DNA from: Branchipolynoe longqiensis
Lineage: Eukaryota; Annelida; Polychaeta; Phyllodocida; Polynoidae
NCBI GenBank assembly: GCA_030323885.1
Contig: CM059188.1
Location: forward strand, 116,473,974 to 116,537,973
Reading direction: 5' to 3'
Length of the DNA stretch: 64,000 nt
The notes beneath the pieces were generated by a model. That model made no database searches, was not told where the DNA came from, and saw only the letters and a program-made list of their open reading frames with translations. Numbering within the stretch: the first letter of the stretch is position 1; each line of letters starts with the position of its first letter. Shown one piece after another: positions 19,818-30,784 of the stretch. A program made the position numbers and the translations under genes.

Positions 19818-20805
19818 AGTGGTGGTGGTGGTGGTGGTGGTGCGCAACAGATATCTGCAATGTCTCCTGCACCATCACTACCACTACTACCACCATCACA
19901 ACCACCACTACTACCACCATCATCAACACTACCACCACTATCACCCTCGTCACCACCACTACTACCACCATCAGCACCACCAATACTACCACCATCACCA
20001 CCACCACTACTACCACCATCACCACCACCATTACTACCACCATCACCACCACCACTACTACCACCACTACCACCATCACCACCACCACTACTACCACCAT
20101 CACCACCACCACTACTACCACCATCACCACCACCACTACTACCACCATCATCACCACCACTACTACCACCATCACAACCACCACCACTACTACCACCATC
20201 ACTACCACCACTACTACCACCATCACCACCACTACTACCACCATCACCACCACTACTACCACCACCACCACCACCACTACTACCACCATCACCACCACCA
20301 TGACTACCACCATCACCACCACCACTACTACCACCACTACCACCATCACCACCACTACTACCACCATCACCACCACCACTACTACCACCACTACCACCAT
20401 TACCACCACTACTACTACCACCACCATTACTACCACAATCACCACCACCACCACTACCACCACCACTACTACCACCATCAATACTACCACCACCACCACT
20501 ACTACCACCATCATCAACACTATCACCACCACCTCTACTACCACCACCACCACTACTACCACAACCACCATCACCACCACTACTACCACCACTACCCCAT
20601 CACCACCACCACTACTACCACCATCATCACCACTACTATCATCACTACCACCATTACCACTACTACTACTACCACTACCACCATCACTACTACCACACTC
20701 ACCACCACCACTACTACCACCACCACCACTACTATTACGATAACCACCAGCATCACCACCACCACCACCACCACTACTACCACCATCACCACCACCACCA
20801 TCACA
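19818..20805 (+). repeat. (CCA/CAC/ACT)n trinucleotide microsatellite, about 1 kb
   Basis: Nearly uninterrupted CCACCACTACTACCACCATCAC-type sequence. It begins with a short (GGT)n tract (19818-19840) in the opposite sense. Long frames in several phases (poly-His, poly-Thr, poly-Pro/Leu, poly-Val) are by-products of the repeat. Confidence 0.95.
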
Positions 20806-21185
20806 AACGTTTCAGAATCCCCTTCTGCAAGAACATGGTGTGAAAGGAGGCGTTTGGGTGGGATGGGGTGGAGATGTATCGATAGGTGGGAGGGGGATGG
20901 AAGGGGGGGCCACTTCCAACGCATTCCATATGAAAGTAAACGTGCATGGTTAAAGGTGAATGAAATCTCCTTCAAAAATGATAGCTTATTTGGTAGTAAA
21001 ATACAGGAAAAGTATCTATGTGCATATTTAAGAGCACAACAAATTAGAATATTATATTGAAAAGTGTCTGAGTTGTGGAAAATATTCACCACTAGTTCTA
21101 TCAAAAACCCCAATTCCGGTACAATGAACTATGATATGAATGCTGGCTCTATTCACATCTAATTGATCTCCTGGGGGGAAAGATT
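20806..21185. other. spacer, nothing recognised
   Basis: There is no gene, repeat family or motif I can support. Confidence 0.45.
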
Positions 21186-21635
21186 GAATATGTGCTGTGA
21201 TTCAAGGTCACAGGAGATGAGCTGTGATTCAAGGTCACAGGAGATGCGCTGTGATTCAAGGTCACAAGAGATATGCTGTGATTCAAAGTCACAGGAGATG
21301 TGCTGTAATTTAAAGTCACAGGAGATGTGCCGTGATTCAAGGTCACTAGAGATACGCCGTGATTCAAGGTCACAGATGCACTGTGATCCAAGGCCACATG
21401 AGATGCGCTGTAATTCAAGGCCACAGGAGATGTGATTCAAGGTCACAGATGTGCTGTGATTCAAGGTCACAGGAGATGCGATGAGATTCAAGGTCACAGA
21501 TGCACTGTGATTCAAGGTCACAGGAGATGCAATGTGATTCAAGGTCACAGGAGATGAGATATGATTCAAGGTCACAGGAGATCCGCTGTGATTCAAGGTC
21601 ACAGGAGATGCGCTGTGACTCAAGGTCACAGGGGA
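21186..21635 (+). repeat. 27-bp tandem repeat with a nuclear-receptor half-site in each unit
   Basis: There are about 17 units of CTGTGATTCAAGGTCACAGG-type sequence, with some shorter units lacking AGGAGATGC. Thirteen units carry exactly TCAAGGTCA and two more fit YCAAGGYCA, which is the consensus for NR5A (FTZ-F1/SF-1) and close to that of ERR receptors. Confidence 0.9.
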
Positions 21636-22418
21636 ATTTTAGGTTTTTTTTGCTCCACTTCACAACTTAAACCAGTTTCAGGTCATGCATCTACTACGTA
21701 GCCCTAATTAACCCTAATAATGAGGTGTCGCATGCATTTATGATTGACATGTGGGTTTTTGTGGGGTTTTATTCCCAACATACTATATTAAAACAGTTAT
21801 TTCTCACTGTAGTTGTTGACAAATTTCCATGTTGCTGCCTCACCACCTGTATAAAGTTATTTTTGTCCTTCTCTTATTTTTGTGATGAATATTTACCCTA
21901 CCCACAATGGATAAGTGTTATTGTCAACACTTGTTTTTACCGCTGGACAGCGCTAGTCCAATTTGATTCAGATCTTTAGAATTTTGTTTTTAGTAATAAT
22001 TTCTGTTCTTGTTTCTTGTTTATGCTTTCCAATTAATCATAGATTGCAAACAGTTCAATTCTGACCCTTACCTTACTTTGTGTTAGTCTGTTTACCTCTA
22101 CTCTTTCTGTTTGTGTGTAAGTATTTCTATCGTAACTTTGTAATTTCATTACTTGCTAGTAAGACGTTAGTGTCTCAGACAACTTTTGTTGCCGCCGCGC
22201 AGTCAGAGTGGCCATCTGGGCCCAACATCTGGTTTTCATTATAGATTCGATTTGCTACTTACGGATAGGTTGAATCGGGTATAACAACAATCACACAGGA
22301 ACCCCAGCGGGCTGACAGCCAGAACGAGGCTGGAAAGCAAGCTGGGCCCTTCCCTTTGTATTTATAACAGAATCGCCCTCGTACTACACAGTTCACCAGA
22401 CATTGTCAGTAAAATCTA
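21636..22418. other. spacer, nothing recognised
   Basis: AT-rich with no supported gene. The 84-codon frame at 21725 has no features of a protein family. Confidence 0.45.
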
Positions 22419-23051
22419 AAGCCCTGCTCACACACACAACTTTAGGCTGAACTAGATAAGGTGAACTAGATGAGTCGACCTAGGTGTGAAAGTGTGTCGA
22501 GTACACACATGCAGTACTTGGGGTGGTTTAAGGCGGAAGTTGATATCTGCGCATGAGCGCGACCATCCAAACCGGCACCAGTTTTGGTTAGTCAACATCA
22601 TCACGAGAGTGTGGGGGTTTGGCCTAGATCTGAATCGACTGAATCGTATTGTTTTGGAACTGTCAAAACTTCTGCTGGGCAGTGAAAACCTAAAAAAAAA
22701 TGATGAAAAAAATATCTGTGCACAGCTAGCTCTTTCATAGACCAAATTATATAATATGCGCTTTTGATCGACCGGAAAATCAACAAACTCAGCGCTCGAC
22801 TGCGCATGCATGTGACGTGCTTAAGCTGCCTAAAGTAAACCGCTAGCGTCCACACACGCAAGATGGGCCGGGCCGACTTAAGCTAGTTCGCTTCATATAA
22901 ACTACCTCGCGACGCAGTGTACTTGGGGCGAAGTAGATGAGTCGACTCAGCCCTAGTTCGCCTCAGCGTTGCGTCCAGACGGCCTATGTGAGTCGACTTA
23001 GATAAGGTGAACTAGTTGAGGCGAATTAATGCCCGTGTGTGAACAGGGCTT
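22419..23051. repeat. MITE with AAGCCCTG ends
   Basis: The left end AAGCCCTGCTCACACAC is the inverse of GTGTGTGAACAGGGCTT at the right. Subterminal GATAAGGTGAACTAG and GAGTCGACTTAG-type motifs are mirrored. It is about 633 bp and non-coding. Confidence 0.75.
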
Positions 23052-23745
23052 ATAACTGTGGCTCATGCCATGCACTCACGTCACAACACATGTCTCGGTA
23101 TGTTCACGTGTGCAGGTCAGCACACCTAATGCCTCATTAACTAACCTCATGTCACCCACCCATGTCACAACACATGGCTACATATGGTACATGTGCAGGT
23201 CAGCACACCTAATGCCTCATTAACTAACCTCATGTCACCCACCCATGTCACAACACATGTCTACATATGCTACATGTGCAGGTCAGCACACCTAATGCCT
23301 CATTAACTAACCTCATGTCACCCACCCATGTCACATCACATGTCTACATATGATACATGTGCAGGTCAGCAAACCTAATGCCTCATTAACTAACCTCATG
23401 CCACACACTCATGTCACATCACATGTCTACATATGATACATGTGCAGGTCAGCAAACCTAATGCCTCATTAACTAACCTCATGCCACACACTCATGTCAC
23501 AACACATGTCTACATATGGTGCAGGTCAGCAAACCTAATGCCTCATTAACTAACCTCATGTCACCCACCCATGTCACATCACATGTCTACATATGCTACA
23601 TGTGCAGGTCAGCACACCTAATGCCTCATTAACTAACCTCATGTCACCCACCCATGTCACAGCACATGCCTACATGTGCAGGTCAGCACACCTAATGCCT
23701 CATTAACTAACCTCATGTCACCCACCCATGTCACAGCACATTGAA
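23052..23745 (+). repeat. 83-bp minisatellite, about 8 units
   Basis: Each unit reads CACATGTCTACATATG ... TGTGCAGGTCAGCACACC ... TAATGCCTCATTAACTAACC ... CATGTCACCCACCCATGTCA. The period is 83 bp (for example 23123, 23206, 23289). Some later units are shortened. Confidence 0.9.
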
Positions 23746-23763
23746 TGTAGATACAAGACCACT

Positions 23764-24050
23764 GGATGTGGTGGCTGAATCGAGTAGAGCGCAGGCTTCC
23801 TGTGCTGAAGGTTCCCAGCCGAATCAAAATGATGACTTGCACAATTGATACATGGTGGTACCTAGCCTGGCGCTCGGCATTACTAGGATAGGGCAAGGAC
23901 TGGTTAGTTTAGTATCAGCATAATGTGGCTGATTGGGAAATTTGGGTCATGGTGTAGCACTATAAAGTTGTATTGAGTTCACATTGTCACAAGTCAGGAC
24001 TCATCCTTATATGACGATATATGTTGCCAGGATGTAAAACCCCGACAAAC
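23764..24050 (+). repeat. SINE-A, full-length diverged copy
   Basis: The head GTGGCTGAATCGAGTAGAGC begins the copy. The tail (CAAA)n ends near 24057. Confidence 0.8.
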
Positions 24051-24054
24051 AAAC

Positions 24055-24282
24055 AAAGATACTTGTCACAATTTTGCATGGTGCTCAGCATTGCTAGGAT
24101 AGCACCTAAACTGGTTGACTTAGTGTTAGAATAATGTGACAGAGTCAGATATCTTATCATTTTTTCTCATGGTATGGTATCCCAGTGGAACAGCACTATG
24201 AAGTCACCATCAGTGCGCACTTCACAAGTCGGCAGCCACTCTAATATGTTGCTAGGATGTAAAACCCCAAAGAACCAATAAA
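24055..24282 (+). repeat. SINE-A, head lost
   Basis: It begins in the body (TACTTGTCAC) directly after the tail of the previous copy and ends at AGGATGTAAAACCCC. Confidence 0.7.
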
Positions 24283-24289
24283 CAAAACA

Positions 24290-24735
24290 TCATCATCATG
24301 CTGTCGGTCGTGATGCGACAAAGACTGCTTTCATTACTTGACTGCCGCTCTCCATTTAGCTCTCTGCTGTGAGAGTGATGTCCATGAGTCGGTCTTAATG
24401 TCTCTCAGCTTCAGGTTTCTCTTGATGGTACCCTTGAACCGGAGACGAGGGTGCCCTCTCTTTCTGTAACCAGAAGACAGTTGAGAGTAGAGGATCTGCT
24501 TTGGTAGCCTGCCTGATGACATCCTCATGAGGTGTCCAGTCCACCGGAGATTCTTTTTGATCAGAAGATCTTCCATAGAGGGCAGCCCTGTCCATTCGAG
24601 TATTTCCTTATTTGTCATTTTGTCCTTCCAGGTTAGCCTCATGATCAAACGCAGATGCCGCATCATGAAGGCATGCAGCTTTTCACAACAAAACATATTG
24701 ACCCAGAAATCAGCATTGCATGCCATCTTTCAAAA
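24290..24735 (-). pseudogene. LINE reverse-transcriptase C-terminal fragment
   Basis: The minus-strand frame (24334-24726) encodes 130 residues with MTNKEILEWTGLPSMEDLL, then RWTGHLMRM, then QILYSQLSSGYRKRGHPRLR. This is a pattern I know from the end of non-LTR retrotransposon polyproteins (endonuclease-reverse transcriptase). A zinc-finger-like end is not evident. The 3' UTR follows to a (CAT)n tail at 24291-24300. It is strongly 5'-truncated, as is usual for LINEs. A closely related but shorter copy is at 37976-38305. Intactness of the frame suggests a fairly recent insertion. Confidence 0.75.
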
Positions 24736-24757
24736 GCTTGGCCTCACTTCAAGCTCC

Positions 24758-25088
24758 ATAGTCCGATGAAACATCCAATTTCCAAAACCAAAACACATAG
24801 CGAGATTTGATCCTGTATAGCGAACTGACGTACAGGTTCACTTATTAAGAACGAATTGATAGATATAGAATACTGAGTCCATATCATAGAGCCTGCTACT
24901 GTTGAAGCCCATGGTGTCAGAATTTTGACATGCACACCAAAATTAATTTGACTTGTTTACACTTCAAATATCTCCAAAGTTAACCATTTAAAATAAGTTA
25001 CTTTAGACTAAAGTAAGATTGATTAGAACATATATTTATCTCAGAAGATGGCAGAAATTCAAAACCATCGGACTATGCAACTTTAACA
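24758..25088. repeat. MITE family 4, complete copy
   Basis: CCATAGTCCGATG at the left is inverted as CATCGGACTATGCAACTTTAA at the right. The interior includes TTGACATGCACACCAAAATT and TATATTTATCTCAGAAGATG. Partial copies are at 17686, 19224, 25467 and possibly 1507. Confidence 0.65.
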
Positions 25089-25466
25089 TCACAAATCCCG
25101 CAGGTGTTCCACCCCCACCCACCTCCCCACATAGCTGGATACTTGTCTCACTCGCGAGGTGTCTGTCGGGCATTATGCCGAACTAAGATCACATGGCAAA
25201 GCAGGCATCCTGCCTTCCAACATGTAATACAATACTACGACTCATAGTGCGCTATTAGTTGACGATTTCTGCCGCAGTAGCTGCAGTATTCAGTCGTTAT
25301 TCATAACCATTGGCAATATTTAATGTAAGTTTAATGGAAATAACAAAGACAACAAAATAGAGTTTTGAATGTATGCCTGGGACTAGCATACATCTATCCT
25401 ATAATAAACCTACATAAACAGGCAAACTAAACGCATACCTTTGTAGGCCAGACATAGCACAGGGAT
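25089..25466. other. spacer, nothing recognised
   Basis: There is no gene or repeat family that I can name. Confidence 0.4.
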
Positions 25467-25566
25467 TTAAAGTTGTCTAGTCTGATGGTTTTGAGTTTCT
25501 ACCATTTTTCTGAGATAAATATACTAAATTGATTTTGTAATCTATCTTATTTTAGCTTGAAGTAAC
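25467..25566. repeat. MITE family 4, left part
   Basis: TTTAAAGTTGTCTAGTCTGATGG ... (25468 onward) matches the family end and runs to TTAGCTTGAAGTAACCGATT. There a tandem array begins. Confidence 0.6.
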
Positions 25567-25832
25567 CGATTGCACAGATTGCATAAATTGTACAGACTGT
25601 GCAGATTGTACATATTGCAAGGCTGTACAGATTGTGCAGACTGGACAGAGTGTGCAGACTGTGTAGATTGTGTAGACTGTATAGACTTACATATTGTGCA
25701 GATTGTGTAGACTGTACAGATAGTATATATTGTACAGAATGTGCAGATTGTATAAACTGTGCAGACTGTACAGATTGTGCAGGCTGTACAGATTGTGTAG
25801 ACTGTACAGTCTGTGCAGGTTGTGCAGATTGC
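25567..25832 (+). repeat. short-unit tandem repeat (TGTRCAGAYTG)n
   Basis: About 265 bp of 9-12-bp units such as GACTGTACAGATTGTGCAG. Cys/Thr/Ile-rich frames on the minus strand are by-products. Confidence 0.85.
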
Positions 25833-25910
25833 GCGCTGGCCTGAAGGTGTGTAAGAAGGTTGTGGAAGCTGACTGTGCCTCTGACCAAGTGCATTCTGGG
25901 GGTTTTGAAT
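25833..25910. repeat. segment shared with 32845-32925
   Basis: CTGGCCTG(A/G)AGGTGTGT, then CTGACCAAGTGCATTCTGGG, recurs in the same order at 32853-32923. It is a dispersed repeat of unknown type. Confidence 0.55.
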
Positions 25911-25925
25911 TGCAATGCGGGATGG

Positions 25926-26599
25926 TGGTTGGCTGCAGCTTGGAGTACATGGGGAGGGCTGGGTGTGTGTCTGTGTCCACAGAATAGTGGGCTCCATGGT
26001 CGATATGCTCACTGATGTGGAACCGCTCTACCCCTGCATTACACGGTTGGAGTTACCCCCCCCCCCCCCACACACACACACCCTACGCCCCACACCGCGC
26101 CCTCTGGTGGCGGTACGGGTCAGAGATTCAGTAGAGTAATCGTAACCCAGGTGCCAGCACTTTAGAGTAATCATGACCCGGGTGGCAGCACTGAGTCCGA
26201 TTAACCAACACTTAACCCTCCAATTCCCACAAAAAAATGTGAGCACAGTACAACCCCGTTAAAGAAATTCAACACTTTTTCAAATTCAGAAAAGTAAGGA
26301 GAATTAAGGCTAGGAACAACTACGCAATAGACAAGAGTCTTTATTTATGTTGCGTTATGTAGGAGAGCTCATCTCAGTTGAGTCACGACAGTTATTCTTT
26401 TTTCTCTTCTCTTGAAGATTTATACTGCCTATCATGGAGTTATACTTATAGCGTCTCGTAAAATGCACTTGATTTTAATTCGATTCACGTTTATGTGCTA
26501 TATGAGCTCACCTAAAAGCAGTCGTGAATAAAACTAGTCTTCCATCCACACACTATCTCTGGTGTTCTCATTTCGTTATTAAACGTAGCGATATTTGTA
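25926..26599. other. spacer with small repeat fragments
   Basis: It holds a C-run and CA tract (26056-26080), a pogo-like MITE end (ACAGTACAACCCCGTTAAA near 26246) and a SINE-B 3'-end fragment (GAAGATTTATACTGCCTATC at 26415-26434). No gene. Confidence 0.5.
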
Positions 26600-28240
26600 T
26601 AAACCCATACCCACACCCAGGCAAACCCCACAACCACACCCAGCTAAACCCCAAAACCACACCCAGCCAAATCCAAAACCACACCCAACCAAGCCCACAA
26701 CCGCACCCAGCAAAGCCCACAACCACACCCAGTGTCAACCACAACCGCACCCAGCAATGCCCACAACCACACCCAGCCAAACCCAACTACCACACCCAGC
26801 CAAACCCACAACCACACCCAACCGTGCCCACAACCGCACCCAGCAAAGCCCACAACCACACCCAGCCAAACCCCACAACGACATCCACACCCCGCCAAAT
26901 TCACAACCACACCCAGCCAAGCCCACAACCACTCCCAGCCAAACCCCACAACCACACCCAGCCAAACCCCACAACCACACCCAGCCAAACCCACAACCAC
27001 ACCCAACCAAGCCCACAACCGCACCCAGCAAAGCCCACAACCACACCCAGCCAAACCCCACAACCACATCCACACCCAGCCAAATTCACAACCACACCCA
27101 GCCAAGCCCACAACCACTCCCAGCCAAACCCCACAACCACACCCAGCCAAACCCCACAACCACACCCAGTCAAACCCACAACCACACCCAACCATGCCCA
27201 CAACCGCACCCAGCAAAACCCACAACCACACCCAGCCAATCCCCACAACCACATCCACACCCAGCCAAATTCACAACCACACCCAGCCAAGCCCACAACC
27301 ACTCCCAGCCAAACACCACAACCACACCCAGCCAAGCCCACAACCACACCCAGCCAAACCCCGCAACCACATCCAACCACCACACCCACACACCCACCCA
27401 ACCCAGCAAGCCCACAACCCACCACCCACCACAACCACCACACACCCGCCACCCACACCACACCCACCAACCCACACCACCCCACCAGCCACCCCACCCA
27501 CAACCACAACCACCCCACCAACCCACAACCACTCCCAGCCAAACCCACAACCGCACCCAGCAAAGCCCACAACCACTCCCAAACAAGCCCACAACCGCAC
27601 CCAGCAAAGCCCACAACCACTCCCAACCAAACCCCAACCACACCCAGCCAAACCCCACAACCACACCCAGCCAACCCCACAACCGCCCCAGCCAAACCAC
27701 ACAACCACACCCAGCCAAATTTATAACCACACCCAGCCAAACCCCAACACCACACCCAGCATCAACCACAACCACATCCAGCCAAACCCCACAACCACAT
27801 CCAGCCAAACCCCACAACCACACCTCATAACCACACCCAGCCAAACCCCACAACCACACCCAGCCAAACCCCACAACCACACCCAGCCAAACCCCACAAC
27901 CACATGCAGCCAAACCCCACAACCACACCCAGCCAAACCCCACAACCACACCCAGCCAAACCACACAACCACTCCCAGCCAAACCCCACAACCACTCCCA
28001 GCCAAACCCCACAACCACACCCAGCCAAACCACACAACCACTCCCAGCCAAACCCCACAACCACTCCCAGCCAAACCACACAACCACACCCAGCCAAACC
28101 CCACAACCACACCCAGCCAAACCACACAACCACTCCCAGCCAAACCCCACAACCACTCCCAGCCAAACCCCACAACCACACCCAGCCAAACCACACAACC
28201 ACTCCCAGCCAAACCCCACAACCACACCCAGCCAACGGAC
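26600..28240 (+). repeat. minisatellite of CCAAACCCCACAACCACACCCAG-type units, 1.64 kb
   Basis: More than 70 units of 20-23 bp. The constant part is CACAACCACACCCAGCCAA; variants are CACTCCCAGC and CGCACCCAGC. The + strand is nearly free of G and of stop codons in every phase, so long frames on both strands are artefacts. Short blocks of the same unit occur at 37865-37975, 38640-38745 and 44200-44240. Confidence 0.95.
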
Positions 28241-28364
28241 TGTGGTGTTGTGCATTAGGGAAGGCTTTCTTCATGTAGCATACTTTTAAAAATGGTAAAA
28301 TACCTGCTGCAGAGGTCTCCCATCACACTGAATACACAACTCGCACATGTGGTCACAGCGTTGT

Positions 28365-28682
28365 TCAGGTTTTATGTCCTGACAACATCTAAGGCCATAT
28401 CAGGATGGGTACCAACTTGTGACAGTGTGCACTCATGGTGACTTTATAGTGTTGCCCCACTGGGAAATCAGGGCGGCAGCACCATGACCCGATATCACAC
28501 TCATTCATATTATCCTGACACTGATCTAATCAGTCCATTCCCTATCCTATTAATGCCGAGCGCCAGGCTAGGAAGCAAAAAGTATCAATTTTAAAGTCAT
28601 TGGTTTGGCTCGACCGGGAACCAAACTTCCGACCTTGCCCATGCGAGGTACGTGCTGTACCGATTAGACCACCGCCCTCCGT
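28365..28682 (-). repeat. SINE-A, full length
   Basis: The minus-strand copy runs from tail (TTTTATGTCCTGACAACATC) to head (GTACCGATTAGACCACCGCC). Confidence 0.8.
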
Positions 28683-28789
28683 ATTTGATGGTAGAAGCCT
28701 GAACACTCTTTGTTGTGCTGGAGTGCACGGAGTGCAGAGAGCTTTCTGACCAAACACATTTTCTTGTTTATGATGATTCCATTTTTATG

Positions 28790-28990
28790 TCTCCTAGCCT
28801 CAAAACCGAGCATAGTTTTGTGGGAAAAAAGGTCACAAATAAAATGAACATGCTACCAACAGCTGGGTATATCATCCATTTGTTCTGGGTGCTTGGCCAT
28901 ATTGGTATCCCCGGAAACTTTTATGCTGATTGGGCTGCAAAAAAACCTTTAAAAAGGCTCTGAAGTGTGACATTGCGCCACGTCTGAGAC
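28790..28990 (+). pseudogene. retrotransposon RNase H-like fragment
   Basis: Within an 82-codon frame (28715-28963) the end reads IIHLFWVLGHIGIPGNFYADWAAKK (positions 28870-28947). This matches the C-terminal RNase H signature WxPGHxGIxGNExAD of Jockey/I-type LINEs, with Pro and Glu replaced. The Asp of the AD pair is kept. The frame stops at once after Leu (TGA at 28961-28963). It is a decayed fragment and I see no flanking reverse transcriptase. Confidence 0.6.
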
Positions 28991-29934
28991 CTCATGTCTG
29001 AGACCACTCGTTCATATCAGGTTTGGGAACTCGTTTTGTTATTTTTGTTGTTGTTGTTTACAAAAATATGGGAATCGGCATTCAGAGGGACCTAGGAATT
29101 CAATTAGTTTTACACTCTAGGCATACTGAGACCAATCAGGTACCAGGCAGATTCCAGCTAACTTCAAGTGTGAATGGAATCTAGTTATTTGCACTAAATT
29201 CAGCAACGAAACCGTGAGATATTAAGCCCTGCGACGTTCGGTATATAAGGCACAACTTCAATCGAATTTTAGAACACTTTCCTTAGAGGCAATTATTTTA
29301 ACTTTGTGAATAAATAAATAAACACATTTGTGATAGCCCACGGTCTTCACAGTACCACGCACTCATGGAAGAATGCCAAGATTGTGTAACAGTATGCTTC
29401 AACTGGTTTATTGCAAAACCTATCCGCTCTCCGCGGTGTCAACAGTCAACTGACCCACCCCCTAACTCGCCAGGTCCCATGTCGCCTCTATAGGTGGGTG
29501 GGGTGTGTGCTAGCCACACACAGTAGAGGGCAGCCCAGTCGGGGCCCTGCCCGGTGACTAGCGTGCCGCCACCTAGCGCAGTTAAGTGTAACTGCGTAGG
29601 TGTGCGGCGTAGTGTCTGCTGCCACCGCATGGTAGTGGAGCTCATGTACAGACTAATACTACACATTGTAGATTGTTGTGGTGGTCATGATATTCTGAAA
29701 GTTACTCACTCTTATGCTTTGTTAGCTCTGCTTTGTTCTGTAAGGAACAACCAGGAAAGCAGTGTTTGCACTGTCTGCCCAGAAGTCAGTGCAATCTGTA
29801 TACCACCCTGAGCGAAATTGAACACTCAGGCTAGAACTGCTAACCTGTTTATGGAACTGCCAGTGAGTCGCTGTAGCCCGACACCATGTCACCTTAGGAA
29901 GTCTGGTAATGCATCAAGGTCAATGCAAGGGACC
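28991..29934. other. spacer, nothing certain
   Basis: A GC-richer part (29430-29640) could be an old repeat. No gene, terminal repeats or splice-linked frames were found. Confidence 0.4.
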
Positions 29935-30285
29935 AGACGGGATTGCCGAATGGTGTGGAGCGTCTGTCTCCCGTGTTGGTACATCGTAGGATTCGAACCC
30001 TGGTAGAGTCAAAGCGGTGACTTAAAACAAAGCGGTGACTTAAAAATTTATACTTGTCGCTTCCTAACCAGGTGCTCGGCATTATTAGGATAGGCCGAAG
30101 ACTGGTTGGGTCAGTGTCAGGATAATGTGACTGAGTGGGATATCAGGTCATGGAGCTAGTGGCCTGGTCTTCCAGTGGGGCAACACTATAAAGTCACCAT
30201 GAGTGCGCACTGTCACAAGTCGGTACCCGTTCTGATATGACCATAGATGTTGCCAGGACGTAAAATGCCAACAACCAACCAAAGG
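29935..30285 (+). repeat. SINE-A, full length
   Basis: The head GGATTGCCGAATGGTGTGG and B-box GGATTCGAACCCTGG are clear. A small duplication (AAAGCGGTGACTTAAAA) lies just after the head, and the tail is (CCAA)n. Confidence 0.8.
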
Positions 30286-30396
30286 TCACTGCAAGGTCAC
30301 GAGCGTCAGCCTGATGCAGGTTTCTCAGTCGTGAATTTATAGCACCAATCTATAAATGTAGTCACTGTCTGTGAAGGTTCATCGTTGTTGCCTGTT

Positions 30397-30655
30397 GGGG
30401 TTTTACATCCTGGCAACATCTAAGGTCATATCAAGATGGGTACTGACTTGTGACAGTGCACACTCATGGTGGCTTTATAGTACTGCCCTGCCCCACTGGG
30501 AGACTAGGCCACCAGCACCCACTTTCCCAATCTTGTATCATTATTGTGATACTGAGCTAACCAGTTCTTGCCCTATCCTAGTAATGCCAAGCATCAGGAT
30601 AGGTAGTGACACGCATGCATTTTGTAAGTTATTGTTTTGACTCAGCCAGGTTTCA
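30397..30655 (-). repeat. SINE-A, partial
   Basis: Tail (TTTTACATCCTGGCAACATC) to body on the minus strand. The head is degraded (ACTCAGCCAGGTTTCAA). Confidence 0.7.
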
Positions 30656-30784
30656 ACATCCGGTTCAAAGTTCATCAGTAACTATTTTCAAATGTACATA
30701 ATGATGCCAATGGCAATAGTGTAGACGGGTCCAGTGGTAACTAAACAAAGGCTAAAATACCAGGGCAGCAGGGCACTTTTCAAC

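Noticed and set aside
19710..21060. Long poly-His, poly-Thr and poly-Val frames (up to 413 codons)
   Set aside because: They are translations of a (CCA)n microsatellite, with no unique protein sequence except short non-repeat ends.
21186..23745. CRISPR-like regular repeats
   Set aside because: The 27-bp and 83-bp arrays have no unique spacers; units are contiguous tandem repeats in a eukaryotic context.
26524..28278. Open frames of 400-508 codons on both strands, in all phases
   Set aside because: The C/A-rich 20-23-bp repeat contains almost no stop codons in any phase; all products are low-complexity (PQPHPAKP or GCGCG types).
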